Shown here: in pieces, positions 12,059-23,117 of the stretch
Numbering within the stretch: the stretch's first letter is position 1
How the letters are laid out: every line of letters begins with the position of its first letter
NCBI RefSeq assembly: GCF_050947875.1
Contig: NC_134571.1
Location: 1,503,001-1,567,000, forward strand
Origin: Dermacentor variabilis
Lineage: Eukaryota > Arthropoda > Arachnida > Ixodida > Ixodidae
Reading direction: 5' to 3'
DNA length: 64,000 bases
The notes under the pieces: generated by a model
What the model saw: the letters and a program-made list of their open reading frames with translations, nothing else
Databases searched by the model: none
What the model was told of the DNA's origin: nothing
Program-made: the position numbers and the translations under genes

Positions 12059-12238
12059 GAGCACACGTCGGACATTGTGTTTTACGAGTACCCAACTCTG
12101 GATGACCTCAAGGTATCGCTCACCTACGTCGAGGACAGATTCCCATTCGAGCTCAAGTACTACCGTGAAGCTGCATACTACGACCCTGATATTGCCCAGT
12201 TTGAGAAAGTCAGGCCTCCACCCGTTATTCTTGATTGA
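12059..12238 (+). CDS. Terminal coding exon of the unrecognised gene
   Basis: The acceptor tctcctag ends at 12058. It has 59 codons then TGA at 12236-12238. It starts EHTSDIVFYEYPTLDDLKVS and ends FEKVRPPPVILD. Phase 0 matches the exon ending at 2766. The peptide is rich in Tyr, Asp and Glu and ends in a proline-containing tail; it looks like a soluble protein. A poly(A) signal lies 46 bp after the stop. I see no similarity that names it; a protein search with the joined 119-residue C-terminus would be decisive. Confidence 0.75.
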   Translation, partial: EHTSDIVFYEYPTLDDLKVSLTYVEDRFPFELKYYREAAYYDPDIAQFEKVRPPPVILD

Positions 12239-12283
12239 AATCTATGTGGCTGGCTGTCAGCTCAGCTGTAGAAATTACATGCA

Positions 12284-12289
12284 AATAAA
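12284..12289 (+). terminator. Poly(A) signal of the 12059 exon
   Basis: An AATAAA hexamer lies 46 bp after the TGA at 12236, in the right position to end the transcript of the + strand gene. Confidence 0.6.
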
Positions 12290-12595
12290 GAGGGCTTTTG
12301 CTGATGCGGCATCAGCAGTTCCTTAACCAAAAGACAGTGCCGTTGTATGTTGACATATTGGGTGATCTGTTTTAATGGAAGCAGTTTATAAGAAATAGGA
12401 TTTAACTGATGCGATGCTATGTTCGCTGTGTAGTCATTCTTTCAGCACAGCGTACACTAGATGGTCGAGCAGCCGTCAAAGTCTGATCACTATCTAAGTA
12501 AAATGGACTAAGTTTTTGAAGCCATTATTGTAGTGGTAGTATTGGAGGTAGACACCGCAGGAAGCAAGAGCAATTCACACGATTTTAAGAACGAC

Positions 12596-15155
12596 ATCCT
12601 CTGTTAAGGGAAAACACGGGGAAGGCAGGAGATGGAAATTCAAGATGATGAGCAAGACGTGACCAAGGTAAATACGGGAGCCAACGTTTCAACAAGTGGA
12701 CTTGTCAGTGCTTAGGCCTTGATTTATACATAAAGCTAATCTCAAAGGAAATTCTAGGGTTAATGTGACATTGCCGCAAGCACAAAAATTTGTCCCCGAC
12801 TCGGCACCAAATTCTTAGAGAACTTGCGGAAAGAAATGATATTGTAATAAAACCAGCAGACAAAAACAGCAGTATCGTAAACAGAAAAGTACAAAAATTA
12901 GGCCTCAAAACAAGTGAGCAACCACACCCATTACAGAAAACTCGACTCTAACCCAACTTCAGACTACAGTAATCTTGTGCAAAGCACAATAGTGAAGCTC
13001 CTGTCCAGGGAACTAATCACGCAATCTGAATATCGCTTCATGATGCCCAAAAACAAAGAAGCAGGCCTTCTTTATCTTCTTCCTAAAATAGATAAGGTTC
13101 CCATAGAAGAAATATTTACAGCAGAAATCCCAGGTCGGGCTATAATGTCTAATAGCAACATACCTACCGTGTCACTATCTAAATTCTTAGATCACCACCT
13201 GTTAAAAAACCCCACCACCCTCCCATCTTTTGTTCAAGACACACCCCACTTCCTTCGAATTATCGACAGTATCAATGTCAACCAAATCCTCTCTGACCAT
13301 GCTATTCTAGTCACTTGACATGTTTCTGTCCTTTAAACTAATACACCCGTGAGTGAAGAAATTGAAGTCCTTCGCAGTCAATCCCCAAGCGCACGCTCCT
13401 GAAGTTTACTTGTCACTCCTTAAGTTTGTTCTCATGCTCAACTATTTCGAATTCTATTCTATTCACCACCTGCAAACTTTTGGCACTAGCATGAGAACAC
13501 CATTCGCTCCCATGTATGCAAACATTTTCATGGGACTGCTTGAAGCAAACCTGATAAAATCATACCCTTTAAAACCCTACACCTATCTGCATTACATTGC
13601 CGACATATTTATAATATTGGAACATGGCTCAAGCGCATTAACTGACCTAATTAGCCTTTCAACCTCTTTCACTCGAGTGTTAAATTTACTGCTCGACACT
13701 CTCCCAGTCAAATCAAATTCCTCAAGACGACAGTCTACATAGAAAATGGAAAACTGAGAACGACACTTTAACGGAAGCCTATGGATAGATAGCAATCTTT
13801 AGACTACCACACTCATCACCAGCAACACTGCAAGCAAGGAATTTTTGTTGTACAAGCGAAACGAATAAGAAAAATCTGCAGCGGAGACAAGGATTATATC
13901 CACCACCTAAATGACCTTAAAGCAACGCTAGCAGAAAGAAACTATCCACATGTTCCGATCGACAGAGCTTATGGCGTCACATCAAGATTGTAGAGGCAGT
14001 CCACCAGCCTTTATAACAAAATATTCTAGTGCCCTCCCAAACATAAGCAACATCCTACAAAAATACCATCCAATATTGTGAAGTAATGAGCATCTGAGAA
14101 AAGCATTCCTGGTGGTACCAAGGGTGACCTGTCGCCTCAACAGAGGCTTTAAAGAGATGTTAGTGCATGCAAAAGTCAGCCAACATCATTCATCGTAATA
14201 AAAGCATATTGTCGCCCCAGGTGCAAAGAAACCTTCAAAGTGACATTAAAATTAAAAACACCGCAAATAGTTATACACATTAAGTGAAAACTAGCTTTAC
14301 TTGCACTAGTTATTATGTGATTTGTATGCTTAAATGTTCCTTCTGTAAGAAACAATATATCGGTGCAGCGGTACAGTCAATGAATGTCAGGTTAAATAGA
14401 CATCACACATACACAGCTAAAAAGCTTCCCAAAACCGTCGCCGAGCATTTCAACCAACCAGGTCATAACTTTGACGAACTTAAACTCTACATCTTACAGT
14501 CAAATTTCTGTTCTGAACGAGAAAGAAAATACAGAGAATCATACCTTATCCATAAGTTCAAGATATTGCAACCAATAGGCATAAACGTTTCAAAGGGAGC
14601 TTTAGAATCTATTGGCTATGCTAAATTTCAAGCTATAGGCAACAGCACTTAGTTATTTTTCATTGGGTTGCTTAGTGTTTTGTTTGTATTTTTCTTTCTT
14701 CCCTTTCTTTTGTTCTTTTATTTATATAATTACTCCATATTATATTTTTTACACAAGCATCATTTTCTGCCACTTCTTTTATTCTCTCTTGCAGAGAGAC
14801 AATAGCTCACTGACCTCCAGCGGAGCAGATAATCCCCCCTCCCCCCCTGCATCGTCCAGCCCCTTCCACAAAATAAAGGAACCTAAAGTGACAAGTCAAC
14901 CAGCTGACACATGGTGCTACTTCACATTTCTCCAACAATGTTGAATAGCACACCTTTCTTTCAATTCTACGCCCTCGCCGCTAATACACCCTTGGTCGTT
15001 GCCTCGCCCACCCGACTTACCCCCTTCTCCCCTTTAGAAAAACCGTACCTATATATACCGTGCCGAAGAAAGCATGTTTAGCCTTGAAATAGACAAGACC
15101 AGTTGTTGAAGCATTGGCTCCTGCTTTTACCTTATCATTTTGCTTATCCTCTGTT
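12596..15155 (+). mobile_element. Decayed Penelope-like element (second copy)
   Basis: A direct repeat atcctctgtt at 12596-12605 and 15146-15155 brackets the element. Its tail (about 15075-15145) recurs inverted near 12645-12715; shared core phrases are ggagccaa and its complement ttggctcc. The inverted copy carries ~38 extra nt before the arm begins. Between the tails lies a broken RT plus GIY-YIG polyprotein on +. Its arms are visibly diverged, so this insertion is older than the one at 45.7 kb. Confidence 0.75.
12725..14652 (+). pseudogene. Penelope-like RT and GIY-YIG polyprotein, frameshifted
   Basis: Pieces in order: an N-terminal segment with IVIKPADKNSSIV (about 12840-12885); an RT segment 12914-13318 (LLYLLPKIDK, then PGRAIMSN); a second RT segment 13353-13742 (GTSMRTPFAPMYANIFMG, then YLHYIADIFII); a degraded linker; and the GIY-YIG end 14284-14652 (CKKQYIGAAVQSMNVRLNRH). 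At least three frame changes separate them. The RT catalytic YxDD has become YIAD (first Asp to Ala), so the enzyme would be dead even if rejoined. It is related to the copy at 19.8-23.1 kb. Confidence 0.85.
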
Positions 15156-15169
15156 GAGGTATCTATGAA

Positions 15170-15435
15170 CGAAAAATTCTCCTTTTCCCACTTCAATGCC
15201 GAAACTGGGCAAAGAGTGCTGGAAGAACTGCCCATGTGTTGCTTATCGCCTTGTTTGGTTTCTTTACATGAATCGGTTGACGGTTTTATCATTTTATTTC
15301 CTGAAATTTTGCCTCAGCGACCTGCTGTCACTTGCGGTACAAACATGCGACAACAGACTAGGTACCTCAGCAGGTCACCACAGCGAGCTGCTCTCTGTCA
15401 CTCACAGCCTCAACAATAACATGGGCAGTGCTCTC
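15170..15435. other. No feature recognised
   Basis: The sequence lies between two PLE-derived pieces. Open frames on both strands show no family resemblance and no splice context. Confidence 0.35.
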
Positions 15436-15439
15436 AATG

Positions 15440-15575
15440 CAGGACGAGTTTAATCAACTGAACTGAAAAAAAAAACAAAGGACTAAGGGAGAAAGACAAG
15501 GACATCACTGGTTTTTTCAGTTCAGCTGTTCAAACTCGTAGTTATGAACCAACTAGCTCAGTTAAATGCTATTCT
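15440..15575. repeat. Small hairpin resembling a coding-less PLE tail pair
   Basis: About 15446-15475 and 15515-15543 are inverted copies (gagtttaatcaactgaactg and its near complement). After the right arm comes ttatgaaccaactagctcag, whose complement contains ctagttggttcat. This resembles the terminal extension seen at the other PLE loci here. No protein is encoded. Too short for certainty. Confidence 0.5.
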
Positions 15576-15942
15576 GACATTCCAGAGCTGTTCCAATAAC
15601 AGAGTGAAAAAAAGGTGAATTTTTGTCAACATATATTCCAACAATGGATGGCATTTTAAAAATGCCAACCTAGCGTAGTGTAATAGCAAGCGTAGCAGCA
15701 ATGGATCGGGTAATTTTGATTGATTTAAGATGGCGACAGGGAGTCTGGGGTGCAATGGACGGGGTAGCTGGAAGGCAGTGGCTTGGTCTTTCAAGGGAAC
15801 TTGGCCTCAGTAGCTCAACGTAAGTGTCGTCACGGCGGTATACAGAAGCGGAGATACCCTGTGTGGCTGAGAAGCCAAAATAGGTATCCTGGCGTCTGGG
15901 ACATTGGAATGTGTTGGTGAAGGTGTTCCAAATGAAAAAGGA

Positions 15943-16780
15943 AGAAATTTCGCTGCGGCTTAGCTCAGCTAACCCTGAATATGCAAAGTGAAAGCTTGGT
16001 TTAACTTGGCTAAGTCTTGGTTTCACTTGATTAACCTTTGATTTAGCTGTAATTATTAACTTAGGTATACAATCATCGTTAAGCCAGGTATGATGGCTGT
16101 GCCTAGGTCGGTGGCTAGACGTGACTGTGATTAGGCTTGGGTAGACATGCATTGTTCGACGGTGCGACACCTGTTGTGCCACAGGGAAAGCACAAGTGCT
16201 AGACATGCAAAGAAACGCCGTGAAGATGCCGCGTCGAAGCACAAACGGACAGGGCGCGAACGCGGTCGCTACATTGATCTCGATGGTGCAACGCCTGTTG
16301 CATTCCAGACCCTCTCCGGTGAAGGAGCTTGTAGGGCGATATGTGCAGGTTGGTCAGACGCCGCTTGGCGACGACGGCTCAAAGCCTCCCGCTCCTGCGC
16401 AACGCTCAGAGAAGATGGCCCGGTCTCGCTCTCATCCATGGCCAAACTCGCACAGACTAGGCGAGCGCCGCGAGTCACGTAGTCAGGTAGCTACCCAGCC
16501 GCGGAGAGTGCATGCGCCAAGCCAGCGGTTGCGGTGGAGCTCGGCGCAGTGAGTCACGTGATGTGCTGCCAAGGCTACGGCGCAGCTGCGGTCAAATGAA
16601 GGTCAGATTGCTGGTGACGGTGAAACTTGGCTTGACGCAGCTAGTGAAGTGTTCACTTCAAAGATAAAAGAGGACAAGAAAGGGGGGTGGAACCACAACT
16701 GGAATAATAAATAGGAGGGTGACATGAGTAAAAGCGGGAGGGGCAGGTGTATATGAGAAAAGGTAGTACAGTTGATATAT
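15943..16780 (-). repeat. Left inverted arm of the large PLE
   Basis: It begins at about gaaatttcgctgcggc and ends gtacagttgatatat, where the gypsy LTR interrupts it. It contains the complement of the 3' sequence after the PLE stop in the right arm, including the pyrimidine-rich tract and the short MDESE-type reading frame (16269-16478, -). Confidence 0.7.
16269..16478 (-). CDS. Short open frame shared by both inverted arms (MDESE type)
   Basis: The 69-codon frame contains MDESETGPSSLS, then EREALSRRRQ, and ends GVAPSRSM. The matching frame in the right arm (23615-23797, +) keeps the same start region, core and stop despite many nucleotide changes between the arms. It is hydrophilic and Arg/Ser-rich with no known domain visible. 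It may be a real small protein of the element or a frame preserved by chance. A dN/dS test over more copies is needed; I claim no function. Confidence 0.35.
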   Translation of the reverse strand: MTRGARLVCASLAMDESETGPSSLSVAQEREALSRRRQAASDQPAHIALQAPSPERVWNATGVAPSRSM

Positions 16781-16961
16781 TGTCACGACTAAAGGATAGC
16801 AAAGAAAGAGAAGAAAACGAATTGAGGCACACGAGCAGCAACCATGCTCCTTTTTGGAAAGAAGACGAAGTTGGCGCATTAGCTCTGGTGGTCTTTGAAT
16901 ACAGAGCTGGTTTTGTTTCTCGCATCCTCGTCCTGCGCCCTGTGTTTTTGATGTTGCGACA
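16781..16961 (+). repeat. 5' LTR of the Mag-like gypsy element
   Basis: The 181-bp segment starts TGTCACGACTAAAGG and ends GATGTTGCGACA, with short imperfect inverted ends (TGTCACGAC against GTTGCGACA). The next bases, ctggtagaggtgctg, are in the primer-binding-site position. Only one LTR is seen, so the boundaries rest on the TG...CA ends and the gag downstream. Confidence 0.6.
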
Positions 16962-17154
16962 CTGGTAGAGGTGCTGTTACTTCAATATCTCATGCTCGGG
17001 ACTCCTCTGTGGAACGGCACTTCCAGTCCGAACCCACAACCAGTTCCGGCCGTGGATACTCCTGTCCACCGCTACAGTTGCCAACAGCGAGGTCTCAGCA
17101 CCAAGATAATTTCCCTTGGAATTACCCCAGCCAAGGAGTCCTCCGTCTGAAGGA

Positions 17155-17556
17155 ATGGCAACGGCAGGTGCTTCACAGGTGAATTTTGAGCATCCTCGGA
17201 TTCCCGAGACCTTCCACGGCGATGTTTTTGAGGATGTCGAAAATTGGCTCGAACAATATGATAGCGTTGCCAAGGTGAATTGTTGGACCTCAGAACAGAA
17301 ACCCTCGCACGTGTACTTCGCCCTCACAGAGAGCACTCGTGCATGGTATGGGAACCGGGAAAGCATAATGTCTTCCTGGGATGAATTTTGGCAGCAACTT
17401 TTGGATACCCCTGCTTGGTCACAAAGGCTGCTTATCAATCGACCACTTGTTCGCAAGACGGACTTGTGGCGCTCCGTCGACCGACGTCCACTTTGCTTCC
17501 ATTGCGGGGAAGCCGGCCTTATTTACTGTTTTTGCCCGTATCGTGACCCGGGATAG
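17155..17556 (+). pseudogene. Gypsy Gag with one zinc knuckle, internally shortened
   Basis: It starts at ATGGCAACGGCAGG (17155). It has a capsid-like segment with the FHGDVFEDVENWLEQYDSVA and RAWYGNRES patterns typical of Mag-type Gag. It then jumps to a nucleocapsid-like CFHCGEAGLIYCFC knuckle, in which the canonical His spacing is degraded. About 133 codons remain, much shorter than a usual Gag, so the middle is deleted. Confidence 0.7.
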
Positions 17557-17737
17557 CAGACCTTTCCAACCACCTTCCCTCATGCTCATTGGGACAACCG
17601 ACGCGACACCAGCGTATCCATGCCAGCAAAGCCATTGCTCCACCGTATCGTCGATCCCACTCTCCGTCACCTGCACCGAGCAGTTCACTGCACCGTCGCA
17701 GTTATGCTGATTTAGTCCGGTGCAGGTCCCGTAGTCC

Positions 17738-18160
17738 TTGTCAGGGAAACTAAAAGCAGCGACCTCTGGGGGTAAGGTTGCCGCATGTCGAGATGCTCCA
17801 ACACCCTCAACATCATCAGTACAACCAGACGATACGACATCGCCGACTCCACTGGAAAGTGTTGGCGCCAACCTTGCCGTTTACCTAGATGGACGCCTAG
17901 TGATAGCACTAGTAGATACTGGCGCAGACTTCTCTATAATAAGCCAAAAACTCACCGATTGCCTTAAGAAGGTCAAGACTTCATGGACGGGTCCCCACAT
18001 AAGAACTGCAGGAGGCCAGTTGATGACGCCCACTGGCAAAGTTACCGCTAGAATTAATATTGGTGCGTCGGCCTTCATTGCTACTTTTGTTGTTTTGTCA
18101 GAGTGCTGCAACGACCTGATCTTGGGTGTGGATTTTCTGCATGAATACGGCGTCATATAA
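17738..18160 (+). pseudogene. Gypsy aspartic protease domain
   Basis: The frame contains the active-site motif ALVDTGADFSII and the downstream LILGVDFL motif that closes a retropepsin fold. In an intact element the domain would continue into RT; here a TAA at 18158-18160 follows EYGVI. The catalytic DTG is intact. The frame lies directly after the Gag remnant, consistent with one decaying Gag-Pol unit. Confidence 0.8.
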
Positions 18161-18631
18161 CATTCCAGACAGGTCAGTCACATTTAGCATGGGCCCAGGT
18201 TCAGTTGTACTCTGTACAGAACAACGATGTAGACCTTTATGCACCGCGCTCATGCTCCCTTCTGTTGGTGACATGTGACATACCAAGCAACTACACGCTG
18301 TCGCCGAACAAATTCCAACGCTGCTATTCAGCCATGACATATCGATTGCAAGAGGCCTCATCAATATTAGCTGTAAAGACAAAAAAATTTTTGTAACAAA
18401 CTTTAGCCTTTAGCACCGGCATCTTCCAAGAGGTCTGGCAGTCGTGTACGTCAAAGAGTTCACTCAGGTCACCGACTGTTTCACTGTAGAGCAAGGGGGT
18501 TTCCACCAGCGTGCCACCCATGCTTTGAGATCTACCCATCGATGTTGGGCCAAGCTTACTCCCTGCGCAGAAATCAAGCCTCCTGGAGCCGGTACATCAG
18601 TTTCAGGACTGCTTCTCGTCCACGTCAAGGG

Positions 18632-19590
18632 GTGGTCAAATCATCATCATCATCAGTCTTGTTACGCCCACTGCAGGGCAATGGCCTCTCCCATACTTCT
18701 CCAACTACCCCGTTCATGTACTAATTGTGGCCATGTTATCCCTGCAAACTTCTTAATCTCATCCGCCAACCTAGCTTTCTGCCGTTCCCTGCTACGCTTC
18801 CCTTCCCTTGGAATCCAGTCCGTAACCCTTAATGACCATCGGTTATCTTCCCTCCTCATTACATGTCCTGCCCATGCCCATTTCTTTTTCTTGATTTCAA
18901 CTAAGATGTCATTAACGCGCATTTGTTCCCTCATCCAATCTGCTCTTTTCCTATCCCTTAATGTTGCACCCATCATTCTTCTTTCCATAGCTCGTTGCGT
19001 CGTCCTCAGCTTAAGTAGAACCCTTTTCGTAAGCCTCCAGGTTTCTGCCCCATATGCGAGTACTGGTAACACACAACTGTTATACACTTTCCTTTTGAGG
19101 GATAATGGCAACCTGCTGTTCATGATTTGAGAATGCCTGCCAAACGCACCCCAGCCCATTCTTATTCTTCTGGTTATTTCAGTCTCATGATCCGGATCCG
19201 TGGTCACTACCTGCCTTAAGTAGATGTATTGCCTTACCACTTCCAGTGCCTCGCTACCTATCGTAAACTGCTGTTCTCTTCCGAGACTGTTAAACATTAC
19301 TTTAGTTTTCTACAGATTAATTTTCAGACCCACCCTTCTGCTTTGCCTCTCCAGGTCAGTGAACATGCATTGCAATTGGTCCCCTGAGTTGCTAAGCAAG
19401 GCAATATCATCAGCGAATCGCAAGTTGCTAAGGTATTCTCCATCAACTTTTATCCCCAATTCTTCCCACTCCAGGTCTCTGAACACCTCCTGTAAACATG
19501 CTGTGAATAGCATTGGAGAGATCGTATCTCCCTGTCTGACACCTTTCTTTATTGGGATTTTCTTTATTGGGATTTTCTTTATTTTCTTTA
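18632..19590 (-). mobile_element. 5'-truncated RTE-type LINE
   Basis: The element reads on -. The RT motif FADDIALLS is near 19420, preceded by GVRQGDTISPMLFTACLQ. The C-terminal end stops at 18662. The 3' tail is a short TGATGA run, seen on + as tcatcatcatcatca (18642-18656). It inserted into the Mag-like gypsy element. At the upstream end a unit reading aaaatcccaataaagaaa on - is repeated about three times (about 19540-19590), in the place where the protein would read KIPIKKGVRQ. Confidence 0.8.
18662..19513 (-). pseudogene. RTE reverse transcriptase C-terminal half
   Basis: Two open stretches in the same frame (19513-19310 and 19297-18662) are separated by a TAG. They carry NLRFADDIALLSNSGDQLQ, then GAETWRLTKRVLLKLRTTQR, and the RTE-like tail MRREDNRWSLRVTDWIPREG. 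The palm catalytic ADD is intact. Endonuclease and the first RT motifs are absent. Confidence 0.85.
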
Positions 19591-19790
19591 TTGGGAAAGC
19601 GGACTACCCCTTCTCCGGTTCCTACGACCGGTTCGCTTTGAAGATGATTGACAGATGCGTGACGTATTCGAAAATTGCGATACCGCCCCGCTGCCTCTGA
19701 CGACCTGTGACGTAATCAAAATTTTGGCCAATCAGGTGAGGCCAAAGAAACGGTTCCCCAACCGAACCGTTATAAGATTCGGCCCCAGAT
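19591..19790. repeat. Unclassified block between RTE and PLE
   Basis: A compact ~200-bp GC-richer stretch includes gacgtattcgaaaattgcg and ends accgttataagattcggccc. It matches neither neighbour. It may be a separate small repeat; I cannot assign a family. Confidence 0.35.
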
Positions 19791-19799
19791 CTATGTTTT

Positions 19800-20835
19800 A
19801 AAACTGTCAGTAAAGCAACTATAAGCCAATCCAAGGCATCTAAGCAACCCAAAAACATAACTGCGTCAGAGAGTCGTATCATTTCAAATCTTAGTTGCTG
19901 GAACACCATTGTTACTAAGGAAGCAGATAAGCATGGAAGTATAGTTATTTGGTCAGTAGAAAAGTACTAGCACAAGGCTTACAGACAGCTAAGCAACCCA
20001 GAGCAATATCGTAAGCTGGATAACAATCCGACATGATGCTACACACTGACAATTACCAACAGGCTTAAATCACTTTTGCTTGATGAATTTATAACACCGT
20101 CAGAATACAAATTTCTTAAACCAAGCAACAAAACTGCCAGGTGCTTTTACCTCCTTCCGAAAATTAATAAATTCTGCCCGCTGAACTATACACCGCTAAT
20201 ATCCAAGGGCAGCCGATAGTATCAAACAAGAACACCCCGACAGAGAGCATCTCCACATTTCTTAAACACTACTGTCATTTGCACAAGATATGCCCAACCT
20301 ACTGAGAATTATGGAGGACATTAATACTAAAGGTGCACTACCCCAAAACATAATTCTTGTAACACTAGATGTCGTGGCCCTGTACATCAACATTCCTATC
20401 CCTGATGGTTTATCTTCAATAAAAGAAACACTGTCTAAACACAATGCACAACACTTTATTGAAGTCTACTTGTATCTTCTTGAATTAGTTCTAACACATT
20501 ACTTCGAATTTGAGGGGAATTACAACTTACAAATACATGGGACAAGTGTGGAAGCACCTTTTCCATCAAGCTACGCGAACATATTTATAGGGACTCTAGA
20601 AACAGATTTCTTATCGTACTGCACAGACAAGCCCCACACATACCTACGATACATAGACGACAGATTCATAATATGGGGACATGGTCAAGACAGTCTAGAT
20701 AAATGTGTAACATTTCTAAATTCTTTTCACCCAACAATAAAGTTCACATCAGTATCTTCAACGGAGCATATAAACTTTCTGGACACAACAATATATTGTC
20801 ACGTAGTAGTGAAGGTAAAGAACACAGTAGTAATA
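19800..20835 (+). pseudogene. PLE reverse transcriptase of the nested element
   Basis: The start resembles the PLE N-terminus (TKEADKHGSIVIW near 19918, FLKPSNKTARCFYLLPKINK near 20110). A continuous 183-codon frame 20290-20841 then has VTLDVVALYINIPIPDGL, HGTSVEAPFPSSYANIFIG, the catalytic YLRYIDDRFIIWGHG and INFLDTTIY. The YIDD is intact here, unlike in the copy at 13.6 kb. The frame is cut at about 20836 by an I-type LINE. Confidence 0.85.
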
Positions 20836-21545
20836 CTGTGAAGGAGGAGGAGGAGGAATAAACTTTATTTGTGCACAGCAGATTTGAGACCTAGGCCTCT
20901 ACCTAAATGACGGCCTCGAGCCCTTGGGCCCTGGCGGCATCTTCGGCCTGCTGGATTGCCTTGAGTTGGTCTTCCGGTGCACAGCTGAGCAACGCGGTCT
21001 CCCACTGCTCTCTGGTCTTAATTATTTTATTCTGTATGGGTGTACGAGGACAAGCCCAAACAATATGTTGTAGGTCCGCCCTTTCTTCACAGAATCTACA
21101 TCTATCCGTGTAAAGGTCCGGGTAGTAGCGGTGGTAGGCCACCGGATTCGGATATGTATCTGTTTGTAAGAGGCGCCATGCCGTCGCTTGCCGTCTATTT
21201 AACGAGGAGTGTGCCGGGGGGAAATGGGCCCTTCCCAATTTATAGTGTTTGGTGATCTCGTTAAAGCTGGTCATCCGGTCTCTCTCCGTTCCCAGTATTT
21301 GTTGCGTGTCACCTGCTCGGCCTGTCAGTTCTCGAGCCAGGATATGCGCTATTTCGTTCCCGGGAAGGGAGGAGTGTGCGGGTGCCCAAATAATGTGGAT
21401 GTCGCGATCTCCACGAAAGTTGTTTAAAATTCTCAGTGCTTCCGGCGAGATTCTTCCCTTTGCATAGTTCTTGACGGCTGTCTTGCAGTCGCTTACTACG
21501 ATGTTAGCTTCCGTGGAGGCTATTGCCAGTTGACGAAACTTTTAT
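20836..21545 (-). mobile_element. 5'-truncated I-type LINE with RNase H end
   Basis: On - the 3' end is an aataaa-containing segment followed by a CTC-rich tail, seen on + as gaaggaggaggaggaggaat at 20840. The coding part 21540-20903 is open. The element is cut at its 5' side about 21545. It sits inside the PLE RT frame. Confidence 0.75.
20903..21540 (-). pseudogene. RNase H and Cys/His tail of an I-type LINE ORF2
   Basis: On - the translation has an RNase H-like segment (VSDCKTAVKNYAKG, then IIWAPAHSSLPGNEIAHIL). A C-terminal zinc-knuckle-like segment follows (CRFCEERADLQHIVWACP), then the stop at 20903. Endonuclease and RT are missing. The RNase H plus C-terminal CCHC layout is characteristic of I-group LINEs. 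Confidence 0.8.
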
Positions 21546-21890
21546 AGGGCGAACCTATGCCGACAGAAACAGGCTAGACTCGAAGCACGATAGCACCGAA
21601 CACAGTCGGCCATCATCGAAATCTGATCAGTGAGTCAAGTGCATCGGCTTTTACACATGAGCCATCAAACGTTCCAGAGTAATTGCTGGTGCCCACGTGT
21701 CTTCCAGGAATTTCTACACCATTCACATCGCGCATACATGCAATCAGATTACACAAGGTTCGGTGACAACAGACAGCAGATAAAACCATCGATAACATTC
21801 CAGAAACTACCGATACATGCAGGCGCGCCCTGCGCTGAGCGATAACGTTTGTTGGGCAATGAAACACAGTCACTCAATAAACAAGTACAC
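21546..21890. repeat. Unclassified insertion within the PLE
   Basis: It lies between the 5' edge of the I-type LINE and the point where PLE coding resumes (about 21895, TLKTTLYRKPFEKQHY). It starts near atagggcgaacctatgccg and ends near gcgataacgtttgttgggc. No protein family seen. Probably another repeat, perhaps the upstream flank brought in with the LINE. Confidence 0.4.
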
Positions 21891-23117
21891 AAGGTCAGTA
21901 CAATGGGACACTAAAGACAACGCTTTATAGGAAACCTTTTGAGAAACAACACTACATAGAATTTATGAGCCACCATCCCAGCCGTTGCAAACAAGGCATC
22001 TTTAAAGGCCAAGCCACATGGCTACGTTGCATTTGCATTGAAAACCAAGACTACATAGATAGACACATCACCTTAAAGAAACCCTATCAAACAGGAACCA
22101 ACCGAAACAGTGCCCTTCAAAAAACCTACACTGATGCAACCAAACTTAATCAAGCCCAGGTTCTCAAGCCAAGGTCCTCAAACCCCACCCTAGGATCACA
22201 AGAAGAACGCCTCTTTTTACTACTAAATTCTCAAATGCACTCCCAAACATCAACCTTCTTAGTAAATACTACCCAATTCTAACCAGCAACCAGAAACTTA
22301 AGATTTTTCCTGACCCACCCAGAGTAGCCTACAGACGCAACACTAATTTTAAGGATATTCTTGTACATGCCAAACTAAGGACAAATACGAAGTTAGCGTC
22401 CAGTCCATGTGGTCACTTCAGGTGCTCTACATGCAAACATATTAAATCTACTACTACAGTAAAAAGTATGGCATTGGATTACTCACACAAGGCAACTTCT
22501 GCACATCAAGCAACGCAGTCCACAGTCTAGAATACCCGCCGTGGTTGCTTAGTGGCTACGGTGTTGGGCTGCTAAGCACGAGGTTGCGTTATTGAATCTC
22601 AGCCATGGCGGCCGCATTTCGATGGAGGCAAAATGCAAAAACACCCGTGTACTTGGATTTAGGTGCACGTTAAAGAACCTCAGGTGGTCCAAATTTTCGG
22701 AGTTCCCCACTACGGTGTACTTCATAATCAGAAAGTGGTTTTGGCACGTAAAACCCCATAATTTAAATGTAAATTTTAATCGGGGTTTTGGCACTTAAAA
22801 CCCCATAATTCTTTACTTTTTTTTTTACTCTCTAGAATGTGCCACTTGTAGCAAACATACGTGAGACTGGACAAAAAATTCATAAAAGACTCAACAGTCA
22901 TCGTGCACATACAAAATCCAATTTAGCTGCCAGCCACTTCAATGAACATGGTCATATATTCAACAAAGCAAGTCTCTATATACTACAAACAAATTTCTGT
23001 TCACCTTGCGAGAGAAAGTATACGGAATCATACCTCATGCGGAAGTTTAAATGCCTATATCCGATGGGAATTAATTTGGCACGTGGCAACTTAGAATCGC
23101 TAAAAGCTGTAACTTAA
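21890..23117 (+). pseudogene. PLE linker and GIY-YIG end of the nested element
   Basis: PLE coding resumes with LYRKPFEKQHYIEF and continues through a decayed linker to about 22525. A SINE interrupts it. Coding picks up at 22839 with ETGQKIHKRLNSHRAH, LAASHFNEHGHIFNKASLYI and ERKYTESYLMRKFKCLYPMG, with the stop at 23115-23117. The YIG triplet expected before ETGQ is degraded to KHT. The SINE falls between the Cys-rich linker and this segment. Confidence 0.8.
22534..22830 (+). mobile_element. tRNA-headed SINE (Ruka-like)
   Basis: An 8-bp target duplication tctagaat flanks it (22526-22533 and 22831-22838). It starts acccgccgtggttgcttagt (A-box-like) with a degenerate B-box about 40 bp on. It continues with the body shared with the copy at 27048 (gcatttcgatgg, gtgtacttggattta, ggttttggcacgtaaaac). 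The end repeats the ggcac..taaaaccccataatt phrase twice and closes with a T-run. The Ruka assignment is from memory of tick SINEs. Confidence 0.85.

Larger units (their letters stand above)
16781..18632 (+). mobile_element. Mag-like Ty3/gypsy element, 3' part lost
   Basis: 5' LTR 16781-16961, then a leader, a shortened gag and a protease up to 18160. A decayed stretch follows and stops where the RTE element begins near 18632. No RT, integrase or 3' LTR is seen on the far side. It sits in the left arm of the PLE, so it arrived after that PLE. Confidence 0.75.
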
